Of a stretch of DNA of 15,674 bases, positions 1 to 7,247 are shown in pieces. The first letter of the stretch is position 1, and each line of letters starts with the position of its first letter. The translations under genes and the position numbers were made by a program. This stretch comes from CAYQUC01 sp964514215 (GTDB lineage: Bacteria; Pseudomonadota; Gammaproteobacteria; UBA6429; Thiohalophilaceae), in the NCBI GenBank assembly GCA_964514215.1, contig CAZEPW010000072.1, positions 1 to 15,674 of the forward strand, given 5' to 3'. Under the pieces are notes generated by a model. It saw only the letters and a program-made list of their open reading frames with translations, did no database searches and was not told where the DNA came from.

Positions 1-58
1 CAGGTACAGGTACAGGTACAGGTACAGGTACAGGTACAGGTACAGGTACAGGTACAGG
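1..58 (+). repeat. CAGGTA hexanucleotide tandem repeat
   Basis: Nine complete and one partial copy of CAGGTA run without interruption from the window edge to 58. The array probably extends further left. The unit is two codons long, so gain or loss of copies would change the length of the encoded dipeptide stretch without shifting the frame. Confidence 0.97.
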
Positions 59-74
59 CTCTGCTCAAATCTAA
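1..74 (+). CDS. 3' end of a gene with a Gly-Thr repeat C-terminus (partial)
   Basis: Only the last codons are in the window. Read from position 3, the frame gives alternating Gly-Thr, then Gly-Ser-Ala-Gln-Ile and a TAA at 72-74. A second open frame from position 1 gives Gln-Val repeats and stops at 79-81, so the frame is not certain. Gly-Thr is preferred because the next gene, at 737, has a very similar Gly/Thr-rich linker (GGTGAGTGSN) after its lipoprotein cysteine. A strong terminator follows 31 bases after the stop, so this is the end of a transcription unit. Function cannot be judged from this fragment. Confidence 0.55.
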   Translation, partial: GTGTGTGTGTGTGTGTGTGSAQI

Positions 75-105
75 TAAATAAGAGAGTCGAATTAGTGTTA
101 AGATG

Positions 106-135
106 AGCCAGACTTAGTTTTAAGTCTGGCTTTTT
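106..135 (+). terminator. Rho-independent terminator
   Basis: A perfect 11-bp stem (AGCCAGACTTA, 106-116, with TAAGTCTGGCT, 121-131) encloses a GTTT loop and runs directly into a T tract at 131-135. It ends the partial gene at the left edge and separates it from the oxidase genes that follow. Confidence 0.93.
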
Positions 136-514
136 ATTGTATTTTTATTTAAAGGGTCTATTTACAGGGGCTTTACGGGATCTAATTTTAAAATTACAAA
201 CATGTCTCTAAGCAAAACTTGGTTATTCATTTATTAATAAAAATCTTGCTGGGATTTATTTGAGGTATGTTACAAAATATATTGTCGGAGTAGTTTCGTT
301 CATTAAAACCACTTTAGACTGATTGTTAATAAAATTGTTTGCTTATGTTAAAACACTTAATGCTTTTAAAATTAGCCGTATTTTGTTAAATGAAATATAA
401 TTGCTGCGAAACTCGGTAGCTATATTGACCCTCATCACAAATCTACCAATCACCACTTAAAATCATTTGACGCAATAACTATTTGCTTTTAACCTTATTT
501 CGTAGATAGCAATG

Positions 515-529
515 TGGGAATAATTCCCA
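515..529. promoter_or_regulatory. Palindrome, possible operator
   Basis: TGGGAATAATTCCCA is a perfect inverted repeat of two 7-base arms around one central base, about 130 bases upstream of the candidate promoter at 660-688. The symmetry suits a dimeric regulator. The binding protein is unknown and a chance origin is possible in AT-rich DNA, although the GGG/CCC core makes chance less likely. Confidence 0.35.
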
Positions 530-659
530 TTATCAAAGTTTGTCAAGTATTGTTAGACAAAAATGATAACTACTTCAATTTTAATTTATGTACTAACGAT
601 TTAAGGAATAAAAGAATACCCGTAAGGAAGACGAGCTGATTTTAGTACAGATGTTCACA

Positions 660-688
660 TTGACTTGTTTTCGTGTTACGGAATTAAT
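660..688 (+). promoter_or_regulatory. Candidate sigma-70 promoter for the oxidase pair
   Basis: TTGACT (660-665) matches the -35 consensus at five of six bases. After 17 bases comes ATTAAT (683-688), four of six for the -10. Transcription would start about 40 bases before the ATG at 737, leaving room for the clear ribosome binding site TAAGGA at 724-729. Confidence 0.4.
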
Positions 689-736
689 CACCAAATTTAT
701 TTTTGGTTTGGCACTAAGTAACGTAAGGATATCAAT

Positions 737-2041
737 ATGAAACGTCGCGATTTTATCAAGAAAAGCTCAGCGGTAGTGGCTACTTCGGTAGTTGGCTCAA
801 CGCTAGTAGCTTCGTGTGGTGGTGGTGATACCACTGCAACAGATACAGCAACCGGTGGCACGGGTGCTGGTACAGGATCAAATCCTGCTCCATCGAACCC
901 GACTACCCCGGTAGTACCTTCAGTACCATCAACTCCTGCTCCTGTTGCAGATGCTCCAGCAACTACACCCAATGCAGTGGTAGCACAAACGTTTTATATC
1001 ACTGAAGGCGAACTAAATATGATGGACGCTACCGGTGTAGGCACATTGGTTCCATTTAGAAGTTTTAATATCAATGATGTCGCTGGTGAGCTTAATGTTC
1101 CTGGTAAAGCGATGATTGTGAATCAGGGCGATACGGTAGAAATAACAATTGTTAACCGTTTACAGAGTGTTCATAACTTTACCATTAATCATATTGTTAA
1201 TGGTGTAAATGTTGTGATTGCGGATTCGGGCGTTATTCCTGCTGGTGAAACTCGCGTTGTCAGCTTTACCGCAGGAGAGCCAGGAACTTACCGCTATGAA
1301 GATGCAACCATCGTTAATAAAATGAAACTGAATAGTATGGTTGGTATGCACGGTGGTTTTGCGGTTATGCCTATTGATGTCAATTCGGGTAATCCTATCA
1401 GTAACCAATTGACTGTTGGCAGTCGTAAGTTTGTGCAACAGTTATTTTGGGTTTTTAATGATGTTGATCCTAGGTTTAATAATTCCATTATTAATGGAAC
1501 CGCGCTTGGTGGGGGGTATAAATTCACACCACAATATTTCACCATGAACGGATTAAGCGGTCGTCCACCAGCGCCTCAAAATGGCTCGCCTGTAGTTAGC
1601 CCGGGATATGGTGATCCAGAATTTGATAGTATGCACGATCCACGCAGTATGCTGGTTGGTGCTTTAGGTGATCGCGCATTAATGCGTTGTATTAACTTTG
1701 GTATGGCTAAGCATTCCATGCACATTCATGCGAACCATTTAGAATGGTTAACAGAAAATGGAAATATGGTTGATGGTATGATGGATGCTGATCCAGTTCA
1801 AACCACGAAAGATGTTATTCCGTTGAATGGTCGCGGTGGTCTTTGTGATGTGATTTATCCATTTGATCCACCACCGGATTCATATCCTGAGTTTACTGAA
1901 GCAACTGTTCAACTAGCTAAAGATGAGGGTAGAAAAATTGCATACCCAATGCACTTCCATGATGAAATGACTCAATCGGCTAAAGGTGGATCTTACTTGT
2001 TTGGAACGATGACTGATGTGTTTTATGAGCCTAAGGCGTAA
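737..2041 (+). CDS. Multicopper-oxidase-like Tat lipoprotein, chain 1 of a probable split enzyme
   Basis: A 434-residue protein with a twin-arginine signal (MKRRDFIKK, residues 1-9) and a lipobox ending at Cys27 (VASC), so it should cross the membrane folded and be lipid-anchored. Residues 28-80 form a low-complexity Gly/Thr/Pro linker. Two cupredoxin-like regions follow, about 85-213 and 230-430. The second has HSMHIHANH (326-334) and PMHFHDE (404-410), resembling the HxH pairs that hold the trinuclear copper cluster in the last domain of multicopper oxidases. The first region lacks an HxHG motif. No HCH motif with the type 1 copper cysteine is present. TAAGGA lies eight bases before the ATG. 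The next gene begins 48 bases downstream and carries the missing motifs, so the two chains probably act together. Substrate (metal ion, phenol or other) is unknown. The family call is good; the division of labour is inferred. Confidence 0.85.
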   Translation: MKRRDFIKKSSAVVATSVVGSTLVASCGGGDTTATDTATGGTGAGTGSNPAPSNPTTPVVPSVPSTPAPVADAPATTPNAVVAQTFYITEGELNMMDATGVGTLVPFRSFNINDVAGELNVPGKAMIVNQGDTVEITIVNRLQSVHNFTINHIVNGVNVVIADSGVIPAGETRVVSFTAGEPGTYRYEDATIVNKMKLNSMVGMHGGFAVMPIDVNSGNPISNQLTVGSRKFVQQLFWVFNDVDPRFNNSIINGTALGGGYKFTPQYFTMNGLSGRPPAPQNGSPVVSPGYGDPEFDSMHDPRSMLVGALGDRALMRCINFGMAKHSMHIHANHLEWLTENGNMVDGMMDADPVQTTKDVIPLNGRGGLCDVIYPFDPPPDSYPEFTEATVQLAKDEGRKIAYPMHFHDEMTQSAKGGSYLFGTMTDVFYEPKA

Positions 2042-2089
2042 AAATCAGAACAACTTACAAACAACGTGTTTAAGAAAAGGATATAAATT

Positions 2090-3358
2090 ATGTTTAAATT
2101 AAAAGATATTGTAATGGGTGGTGGCGGAATGCCTGGTAGCGGTGGCGGTTCAGGAAACGGTGGCGGTGGTTCAGGAAACGGTGGCGGCGGTGGCATGGGC
2201 GGCGGTATGGGCGGCAATAATGCTTGTTTTATTTATGATTTAGAGCAAGCAGTTGATATTGTTGACCCTGATGTTACACCAGATATCGTTTTCAACCGAC
2301 AAGTCTATATGAATGGCTCAATCCAAATGGATGGACCTGGCGGAGCTGGCACTGCTGGTGAATCAATTGCGATATGGGGATTTAATGGTACGAATTCAAC
2401 TACACCTGATACTACAGCCACAGGTGGCGGTATGAATATGGGCGGTCCATTCCCATCACCAGCAATGAGACTTACATCAGGTGATATTGCACATACTTTT
2501 CTTAGTGTTGGTATGGGTGGTGATAATGGCGGCATGGGAATGGGGATGTGGAAACATACTATCCATCACCATGGCATTGAACCTGAATATCGAAGTGATG
2601 GTGTAGGGCATACATCGTGGGATGTAGCTGGTAGTTTCACATACCAATGGCAACCAAATTATCCTGGGACGTATTTTTATCATTGTCATGTTAATACAGT
2701 TTTGCATGCTGAAATGGGGATGTATGGTGCATTAATTGTTGATCCGAAATTAAATAAGGATACTGTTAATAACCCTCAGGGATTAACGTATGCGAATGAA
2801 GATCTCACTAGTCGTTATGATGTTGAAGCTATCTGGGCTGTTGATGAAATAGACTCAAGCTGGCGTGTTAGCCCGATGGAATGGGCTGCAGGAACTTGCG
2901 GTGGTGATGTTGGTTTCAACACGTTAAACCCGGATTATTTTGTTATCACTGGTGTTGATGCTTCTCAAGGTGTCAATAGTTCAGCCTATAAAAATAATGA
3001 TCCTCAAACCCAGTCTGTTGTAGCGGCTACAGTGGAACAGGGACAAAAGCTTTTAATTCGGTATATTGTTGCTGGTTATTTACCCCAGAAACTAATGTTG
3101 CCACCCGGTTTTACTGGACGAATTGTGGCTTCTGATGGTCGACCTTTGCCTAATGAGAAAATAATGGCTCCAGCAAATTCTGGTGAGAGAGCGTCATTAT
3201 TTACTGTATCAGCAGAACGATATGACATTATAATTGATGTACCTGCAAATCAGGCGATAGGTGATTACGCTGTTGATTTTGATATTCAAGATTGGATTTC
3301 AGGCGATACAATTGGTACAGCAACAACTCGAATTACTGTTACAGCACCAACGGTTTAA
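2090..3358 (+). CDS. Multicopper-oxidase-like protein with type 1 copper motif, chain 2
   Basis: A 422-residue protein starting after AAAGGA with eight-base spacing. There is no signal peptide; residues 10-42 are almost entirely Gly, Ser, Asn and Met. A cupredoxin region at about 85-218 holds HTIHHHG (156-162), an HxH-type trinuclear-cluster motif, and YHCHVNTVLHAEMGM (197-211), where Cys199, His206 and Met209 or Met211 could bind type 1 copper and His198/His200 the cluster. The Cys-to-His spacing is seven residues, not the five of CueO-type enzymes. Residues about 235-420 look like a second beta-rich domain without copper His motifs. These are the motifs chain 1 lacks, so a heteromeric oxidase is likely. 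Export without its own signal would need co-transport with the Tat-bearing partner, or the protein is cytoplasmic. Low-complexity regions 110-155 are rich in Gly and Met. Confidence 0.85.
   Translation: MFKLKDIVMGGGGMPGSGGGSGNGGGGSGNGGGGGMGGGMGGNNACFIYDLEQAVDIVDPDVTPDIVFNRQVYMNGSIQMDGPGGAGTAGESIAIWGFNGTNSTTPDTTATGGGMNMGGPFPSPAMRLTSGDIAHTFLSVGMGGDNGGMGMGMWKHTIHHHGIEPEYRSDGVGHTSWDVAGSFTYQWQPNYPGTYFYHCHVNTVLHAEMGMYGALIVDPKLNKDTVNNPQGLTYANEDLTSRYDVEAIWAVDEIDSSWRVSPMEWAAGTCGGDVGFNTLNPDYFVITGVDASQGVNSSAYKNNDPQTQSVVAATVEQGQKLLIRYIVAGYLPQKLMLPPGFTGRIVASDGRPLPNEKIMAPANSGERASLFTVSAERYDIIIDVPANQAIGDYAVDFDIQDWISGDTIGTATTRITVTAPTV
2120..2217 (+). repeat. Glycine-codon low-complexity DNA
   Basis: GGT and GGC codons dominate, with the block TTCAGGAAACGGTGGCGG repeated twice in tandem-like fashion. 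It encodes the Gly-rich head of chain 2. Locally G-rich in an AT-rich region, it could be prone to slippage. Confidence 0.8.
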
Positions 3359-3372
3359 GTTTATCGAGTAAA

Positions 3373-3409
3373 TTTTTTACCCTACTCATTTTTTGGGTAG
3401 GGTGGAAAA
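3373..3409. terminator. Hairpin between convergent genes, possible terminator
   Basis: ACCCTAC (3379-3385) pairs with GTAGGGT (3397-3403). The stem can be lengthened to 13 pairs using the flanking T run (3373-3378) and GGAAAA (3404-3409), two of them G-U. It sits between the oxidase gene and the oppositely oriented DUF2461 gene. There is no clean T tract after the stem on either strand, so terminator function is plausible from position but not secure. Confidence 0.45.
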
Positions 3410-3417
3410 TGTTTTAA

Positions 3418-4125
3418 TCAAGGTTGGTCATACGGTAGCTCCAATGCTCTCGTTAAGAACTCCATCATTGGGCTTGCTGATTTGTATGCCCGTTCCACTT
3501 CGTTTATGAATTTACTGTCCATCGCGGTCGCTTTTTTTACTGTTTGAATAACAAAAAAGCTTTTTCGTCGTAAGTCATCCATGTGTGGCTGGGTTTTATC
3601 AAAACCGCGGGGTGGACGTTTGAGTTGTTCGCCTTCAATAGCACCAAATCGAGCTTTAAATGATTTATTGCCGATGACTTTTTTCCATTCATCGGGCTTC
3701 TCAATTATTCGGTTACGAATTTGATGCAATATCGGGTTCGGTGGACACCAGACACCACCACCAAAAATGACTTTGTTGGATTCGACGTGCAAATAAAAGC
3801 CGGGTGCATGGGCATCTTTACCGGCAGAATGGCGAAAGTGACATGCGATATGTTCTTTGTAGGGTGTTTTGTTTTTTGAAAACCGGGTGTCGCGATAAAT
3901 TCGAAACATGGAACCACCATGTGGACGTGAGTCGGCGACGAAATCTTCACAGATTTGTTCGAGTCTAGGACCCATGGCTTTGATGAAGGCGCACATCGGT
4001 GTCACAACATCCTGCTTATAACGTTCCTTATTTTCATGATACCATTCACGGTTATTATTTTTTTTAAGGTCGTTTATAAATTTAAAAAAATGTTTTGAAA
4101 AACCGGGAAACTGTGTTTTTGCCAT
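3418..4125 (-). CDS. DUF2461 family protein (TIGR02453-like)
   Basis: A 235-residue soluble protein recognisable as DUF2461 from conserved blocks: NNNREWYHENKERY (23-36), MFRIYRDTRFSKNKTPYK (73-90), PGFYLHVE (108-115) and GGGVWCPPN (122-130). Length is normal for the family, about 220-240 residues. No signal peptide or membrane segment is present. The biochemical function of the family is not established. Start: ATG at 4125 preceded by AGG-rich sequence (TAGGCAGG). It converges on the oxidase gene and diverges from the MgtC-family gene, so it is probably transcribed alone. Confidence 0.9.
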   Translation of the reverse strand: MAKTQFPGFSKHFFKFINDLKKNNNREWYHENKERYKQDVVTPMCAFIKAMGPRLEQICEDFVADSRPHGGSMFRIYRDTRFSKNKTPYKEHIACHFRHSAGKDAHAPGFYLHVESNKVIFGGGVWCPPNPILHQIRNRIIEKPDEWKKVIGNKSFKARFGAIEGEQLKRPPRGFDKTQPHMDDLRRKSFFVIQTVKKATAMDSKFINEVERAYKSASPMMEFLTRALELPYDQP

Positions 4126-4317
4126 AACCTGCCTATTTTGCTTTTTTAATGCCGCATTTTAAATCGACTTTATTAACATGAAGATATCCTCACAGAATAA
4201 TACTATGCTTATAGTAAAATTAGTAATTATTGCTACTGACTATATTACTGGAATGATGTTTTTGGGAATTTAAACTAGCATTAAAAGCTAAATAACAAAT
4301 ATAAAAAAGGACGTGGA

Positions 4318-5028
4318 ATGGAACTTGGGATAAACATGCTTGATTTAGACTATAATTTAGTCACTTCAAGATTGTTTTATGCTCTACTGGCTGGTGGTTT
4401 AATTGGTTTAGAACGAGCTTTACATGGTCGGGAAGCTGGTTTTCGGACACATATGCTGGTTTGTGTCTCGTCAAGCTTGTTAATGCTGTTGATGACGTAT
4501 CAATGGCATTTAGTGCCTAAAGAATTTTTAGATACGGTTCGGGCCGATCCCAGTCGGATGGCGCAAGGTATTATGACCGGTATTGGTTTTCTTGGCGCTG
4601 GAGTTATTGTTAAAGAAGGCTTGTCTGTTCGAGGCTTAACGACTGCAGCCTCGATTTGGATGACCGCATCCATAGGAATAGTCATTGGCCTTGGTTTTTA
4701 TTTTCCTGCATTAATCACCACGATATTTACTTTAGCATCGCTATCGGTGTTTCGCTGGCTTGAAGCGTTTATACCGTCTCAAAAATATGCCAAGTTCACC
4801 ATTAGTTTTTTGCGTCATAAAGAGCATTTTTCGGAGTCTGAAATTTTATCATTAATCAAGAGCTTTAATATTAAGTCTTATTCGTCAAGTTACCGCTTGA
4901 ATAATGAAGGGCGGTATTTTGAATATGAGATGGTGATAAAATCGAAACATCATGAGAATTTTCGTAAATTGTCCGATTACTTACTACTGCAGGAAACCGT
5001 TTATGAATTTAGTGTTGCTCCGATGTAG
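4318..5028 (+). CDS. MgtC/SapB family membrane protein
   Basis: A 236-residue inner-membrane protein. The hydrophobic N-terminal half (about 15-150) carries family hallmarks: GGLIGLERALHGREAGFRTH (26-45), and a block at 83-115 with GIGFLGAGVI and the VRGLTTAASIW segment. Residues about 155-236 form a soluble tail resembling the ACT-like C-terminal domain of MgtC. MgtC proteins of pathogens inhibit the F-ATPase and support growth at low magnesium; most relatives in free-living bacteria have no proven role. AAGGA six bases before the ATG at 4318 supports the start. No magnesium-responsive leader or MgtA/MgtB transporter gene is visible nearby, and the gene looks monocistronic. Confidence 0.9.
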   Translation: MELGINMLDLDYNLVTSRLFYALLAGGLIGLERALHGREAGFRTHMLVCVSSSLLMLLMTYQWHLVPKEFLDTVRADPSRMAQGIMTGIGFLGAGVIVKEGLSVRGLTTAASIWMTASIGIVIGLGFYFPALITTIFTLASLSVFRWLEAFIPSQKYAKFTISFLRHKEHFSESEILSLIKSFNIKSYSSSYRLNNEGRYFEYEMVIKSKHHENFRKLSDYLLLQETVYEFSVAPM

Positions 5029-5119
5029 GCCGTTGTTATGTTACACTCGACAAGAAATTAGACCTAGTATAAATTTTAGTCGTGGTTTTTGATTCTTACG
5101 TTTAATTTTTAATCATTAC

Positions 5120-5148
5120 TTGAACCAATTCTTTGCGTGATTTAAAAT
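5120..5148 (+). promoter_or_regulatory. Candidate sigma-70 promoter
   Basis: TTGAAC (5120-5125), a 17-base spacer, then TAAAAT (5143-5148). Four of six and five of six consensus matches. It would leave a leader of roughly 230 bases before the gene at 5387. Such matches are common by chance in AT-rich DNA. Confidence 0.3.
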
Positions 5149-5340
5149 TGTATCATTATTTTTTCTTAATATAGTGCTAATTTATACGGTTAAAATCTAT
5201 AATGTTAGTTTATTAATTCCCCGTTGGAATTTATAGGAACGAGTAATTTAAGAATGTCGTATGGCATTCGTTGTAAAGCAGGGATGGCATCAAGCAGAAC
5301 AGCCTCTATTATCTTCATTTAATGTCTATTCTATCTAACG

Positions 5341-5355
5341 TTGCGAAAATCGCAA
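5341..5355. promoter_or_regulatory. Dyad TTGCGA-AAA-TCGCAA
   Basis: A perfect 6-bp inverted repeat with a three-base centre, ending 31 bases before the ATG at 5387. It could be an operator or a small leader hairpin close to the ribosome binding region. No known regulator can be assigned. Confidence 0.35.
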
Positions 5356-5386
5356 ATATTGATATTTAACAATACTGAGTTCAATT

Positions 5387-6709
5387 ATGAATAATGATTT
5401 AAAATTTCCTTTAACCGCAGCAGTGGGTTTTTTATTGGGTGGTCTGTTGTTTTACCCTTGGAACATGAATAATGATGCAGTTACTCTATCTAGTATAAAA
5501 AAGAAACCTGCAGAGTTAAAAGTCGCTAACTTAAATAAATTAGTTGTTAACAAAATAGAATATCGATTTGATGCACTTGAGTTAAGTTCATCTAATTTAG
5601 CGATAAAAAATCAATTAAAAAATAATAATGTTGTTGAACATAAAGTTAATGAACTTGGTATTTCTGTCAATGAAGACGCTATTGCAATGGAAAGCTATTT
5701 ATCAGGGGTAAAACAAAACTCAAATATTAATCAAAAAGTTGAAGTTCAGAAAACAGTTTACCGATTTCCTGCGAGATTATTAGAATCTTCAAATTTAGCG
5801 ATAGAGAAACAGCTAGCTCATTATGAAGAGGTTAGTGCAACTGATGTTACGGACAATAATCAACAAATTAACATTGAGCAACTTGAAGTTGCAGAAAATT
5901 CAGAAACAGAAAAACTCGTTAACAATGCAGCTGATTTTTCTAACAGTGATTCGGATAAGACAGCAGTTAAAATCACTAAAGTTCGCGCTAAACTTGAAAT
6001 AAAACAAAAAACACCAACATTTTTTTCTAAATCCCAGGTAAAAATTTCTAATTTAGCTATAAATAAACAACTTCGTGGTTATCGTGCTGTAATCGAAAAA
6101 AATACGAGTGATACACCTGTAAATGATACGGCATTGTCAAATATTGAAATTGAATCTGAGCTACCACCTGTGCCAGATAATGTTGATATCGAAAACCCCG
6201 TGGTAGAGAATAATACTCAAGCAAAACACGAAATAGAATCAGAATTATTATTGTCGAATACCGAGGTTAAAGATGAGGATGAAGATAGTGATGATGAAGA
6301 TTTCAGTCGGGTTTTTGTCTATAAAAATCCTAATTATGGGGAGTCTGAATTTGAATCGAATCATAGTCTTCATGGTGAGCAAGATGACGACGATGAGGAA
6401 GATTTTAGTCAGGTGTTAGCATATTCAAATCCTAATTATGCTAATACTGAAAATGAATTAGACGAAGATGACGACGAATATGGTAGTGAACGTATTATGT
6501 TTAATCATGAACCTTATTATTTCACAGAAAATTTTGAGAATAATTTAAATAACTCACTTATTGGTAAAAATATTGATGTTCCAAATGTAGAAGATATTCA
6601 TGAGAAGTCTAAATCAGATGTGACGGCGGAAAATGAAGAGTCTGAAATAATCATTGAAGAAATTGATTTTAATGATGATGGTAACGTTATGACTTCAGCA
6701 TCTAATTAA
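5387..6709 (+). CDS. Unrecognised membrane-anchored acidic protein with two sets of internal repeats
   Basis: A 440-residue protein I cannot assign to a family. Residues 8-24 form one hydrophobic segment rich in Gly, probably a signal anchor leaving the rest outside the cytoplasm. Three copies of a motif follow: an aromatic residue, eight others, then SNLAI-x-x-QL, at 61-77, 127-143 and 213-229; Phe to Asn is nine residues in each. The C-terminal half is very acidic and has two close copies of EDFS-x-V-x-x-Y-x-NPNY (304-317, 338-351), each preceded by an Asp/Glu run, plus a weaker third at 369-378. Asn, Glu and Ser are frequent and no cysteine is present, fitting an extended extracytoplasmic protein. 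Acidic stretches could bind cations or basic partners (inference). No strong ribosome binding site precedes the ATG. The membrane protein gene 88 bases downstream may be a partner. Confidence 0.8.
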   Translation: MNNDLKFPLTAAVGFLLGGLLFYPWNMNNDAVTLSSIKKKPAELKVANLNKLVVNKIEYRFDALELSSSNLAIKNQLKNNNVVEHKVNELGISVNEDAIAMESYLSGVKQNSNINQKVEVQKTVYRFPARLLESSNLAIEKQLAHYEEVSATDVTDNNQQINIEQLEVAENSETEKLVNNAADFSNSDSDKTAVKITKVRAKLEIKQKTPTFFSKSQVKISNLAINKQLRGYRAVIEKNTSDTPVNDTALSNIEIESELPPVPDNVDIENPVVENNTQAKHEIESELLLSNTEVKDEDEDSDDEDFSRVFVYKNPNYGESEFESNHSLHGEQDDDDEEDFSQVLAYSNPNYANTENELDEDDDEYGSERIMFNHEPYYFTENFENNLNNSLIGKNIDVPNVEDIHEKSKSDVTAENEESEIIIEEIDFNDDGNVMTSASN

Positions 6710-6797
6710 AACTGTAAACAATTTATCCTGATAATTTCTAAGTATTCGTCGTGATTATTTCATAGTATACTGATAGAAATGAACGGGAAGCAAAGCT

Positions 6798-7247
6798 ATG
6801 TTAGACGAACATAATACCACCATAACTTCCGTATGGCTGGTTGTATTACCCATGTTGATTTCTGTTTATATTGCAAGCTTATTAATTACGGCTGTTTTTG
6901 TTAACGTGATTGATGGTTTTATTTTTGAACATATTGTTTCGAATTTAAGAAATATTTTTGTTTATGGTTCAATTTTTGTTGGTTTCTTTGTTGCTTCGTT
7001 TTGTATTTCAATATCAACCTATATCGCTATTCCTGTTTATAAGAAAATATTTATGGTTGTTGTCTTTTTTATCCCAATCATCTGGCCAAAGATAATATTA
7101 TTATTTCTGTTTGCAATTGAAAATACTGATTATAAAATAACCGGCGTTGATATTGAATTAGTTTTATTTATAATCGGATCGGTTTTAGGTGGGTTTAGTG
7201 CTTATCTTACGGTGAGTAAATTTGAGTTTAACGACAATATTAATTAA
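6798..7247 (+). CDS. Unrecognised four-helix membrane protein
   Basis: A 149-residue hydrophobic protein with probable transmembrane segments at about 12-35, 53-79, 84-107 and 119-139, and short charged ends. No family was recognised. There are no cofactor His or Cys patterns or transporter signatures to suggest a function. GGGAAG lies about ten bases before the ATG. A TATACT at 6766-6771 is a good -10 sequence with no clear -35, so a promoter of its own is possible. Otherwise it may be co-transcribed with the acidic repeat protein 88 bases upstream. The stop codon TAA (7245-7247) lies inside the TTAATTAA that borders the MITE-like element, so the gene ends exactly where the element begins; the pre-insertion sequence would still give the same stop. 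Confidence 0.7.
   Translation: MLDEHNTTITSVWLVVLPMLISVYIASLLITAVFVNVIDGFIFEHIVSNLRNIFVYGSIFVGFFVASFCISISTYIAIPVYKKIFMVVVFFIPIIWPKIILLFLFAIENTDYKITGVDIELVLFIIGSVLGGFSAYLTVSKFEFNDNIN

Larger units (their letters stand above)
136..736. other. Long non-coding leader before the oxidase genes
   Basis: About 600 bases of AT-rich sequence without a convincing reading frame. It holds a 15-bp palindrome at 515-529 and a promoter-like pair at 660-688, listed separately. I see no tRNA, riboswitch fold or further terminator in it. The length is generous for one promoter and leaves room for regulator sites or a small RNA. Confidence 0.5.
5029..5386. other. Intergenic region with promoter-like site and two small dyads
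   Basis: About 360 bases without a credible gene. It contains a promoter-like pair at 5120-5148, a short hairpin at 5252-5269 (GAATGTC, loop GTAT, GGCATTC, one G-U pair) and a dyad at 5341-5355. No terminator was found for the gene before it. Confidence 0.4.

Noticed and set aside
1..58. Possible CRISPR or intergenic repeat array
   Set aside because: The six-base unit has no spacers and lies inside an open frame that ends at a stop followed by a terminator; it is a coding microsatellite.
697..972. 91-codon reverse-strand open frame opposite the start of oxidase chain 1
   Set aside because: Low-complexity Gly/Val/Pro composition mirrors the Gly/Thr/Pro linker on the other strand; the plus-strand frame has a clear signal, ribosome site and domains.
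2023..2217. Proline-rich reverse-strand open frame
   Set aside because: It is the complement of the glycine-codon stretch in oxidase chain 2, which explains the proline run.
4318..5028. MgtC-family gene as a virulence factor
   Set aside because: Most MgtC/SapB proteins of environmental bacteria have no virulence link, and there is no pathogenicity island context here.
5252..5269. Small RNA centred on the GAATGTC/GGCATTC hairpin
   Set aside because: One short stem with a G-U pair and no terminator; nothing else supports an RNA gene.
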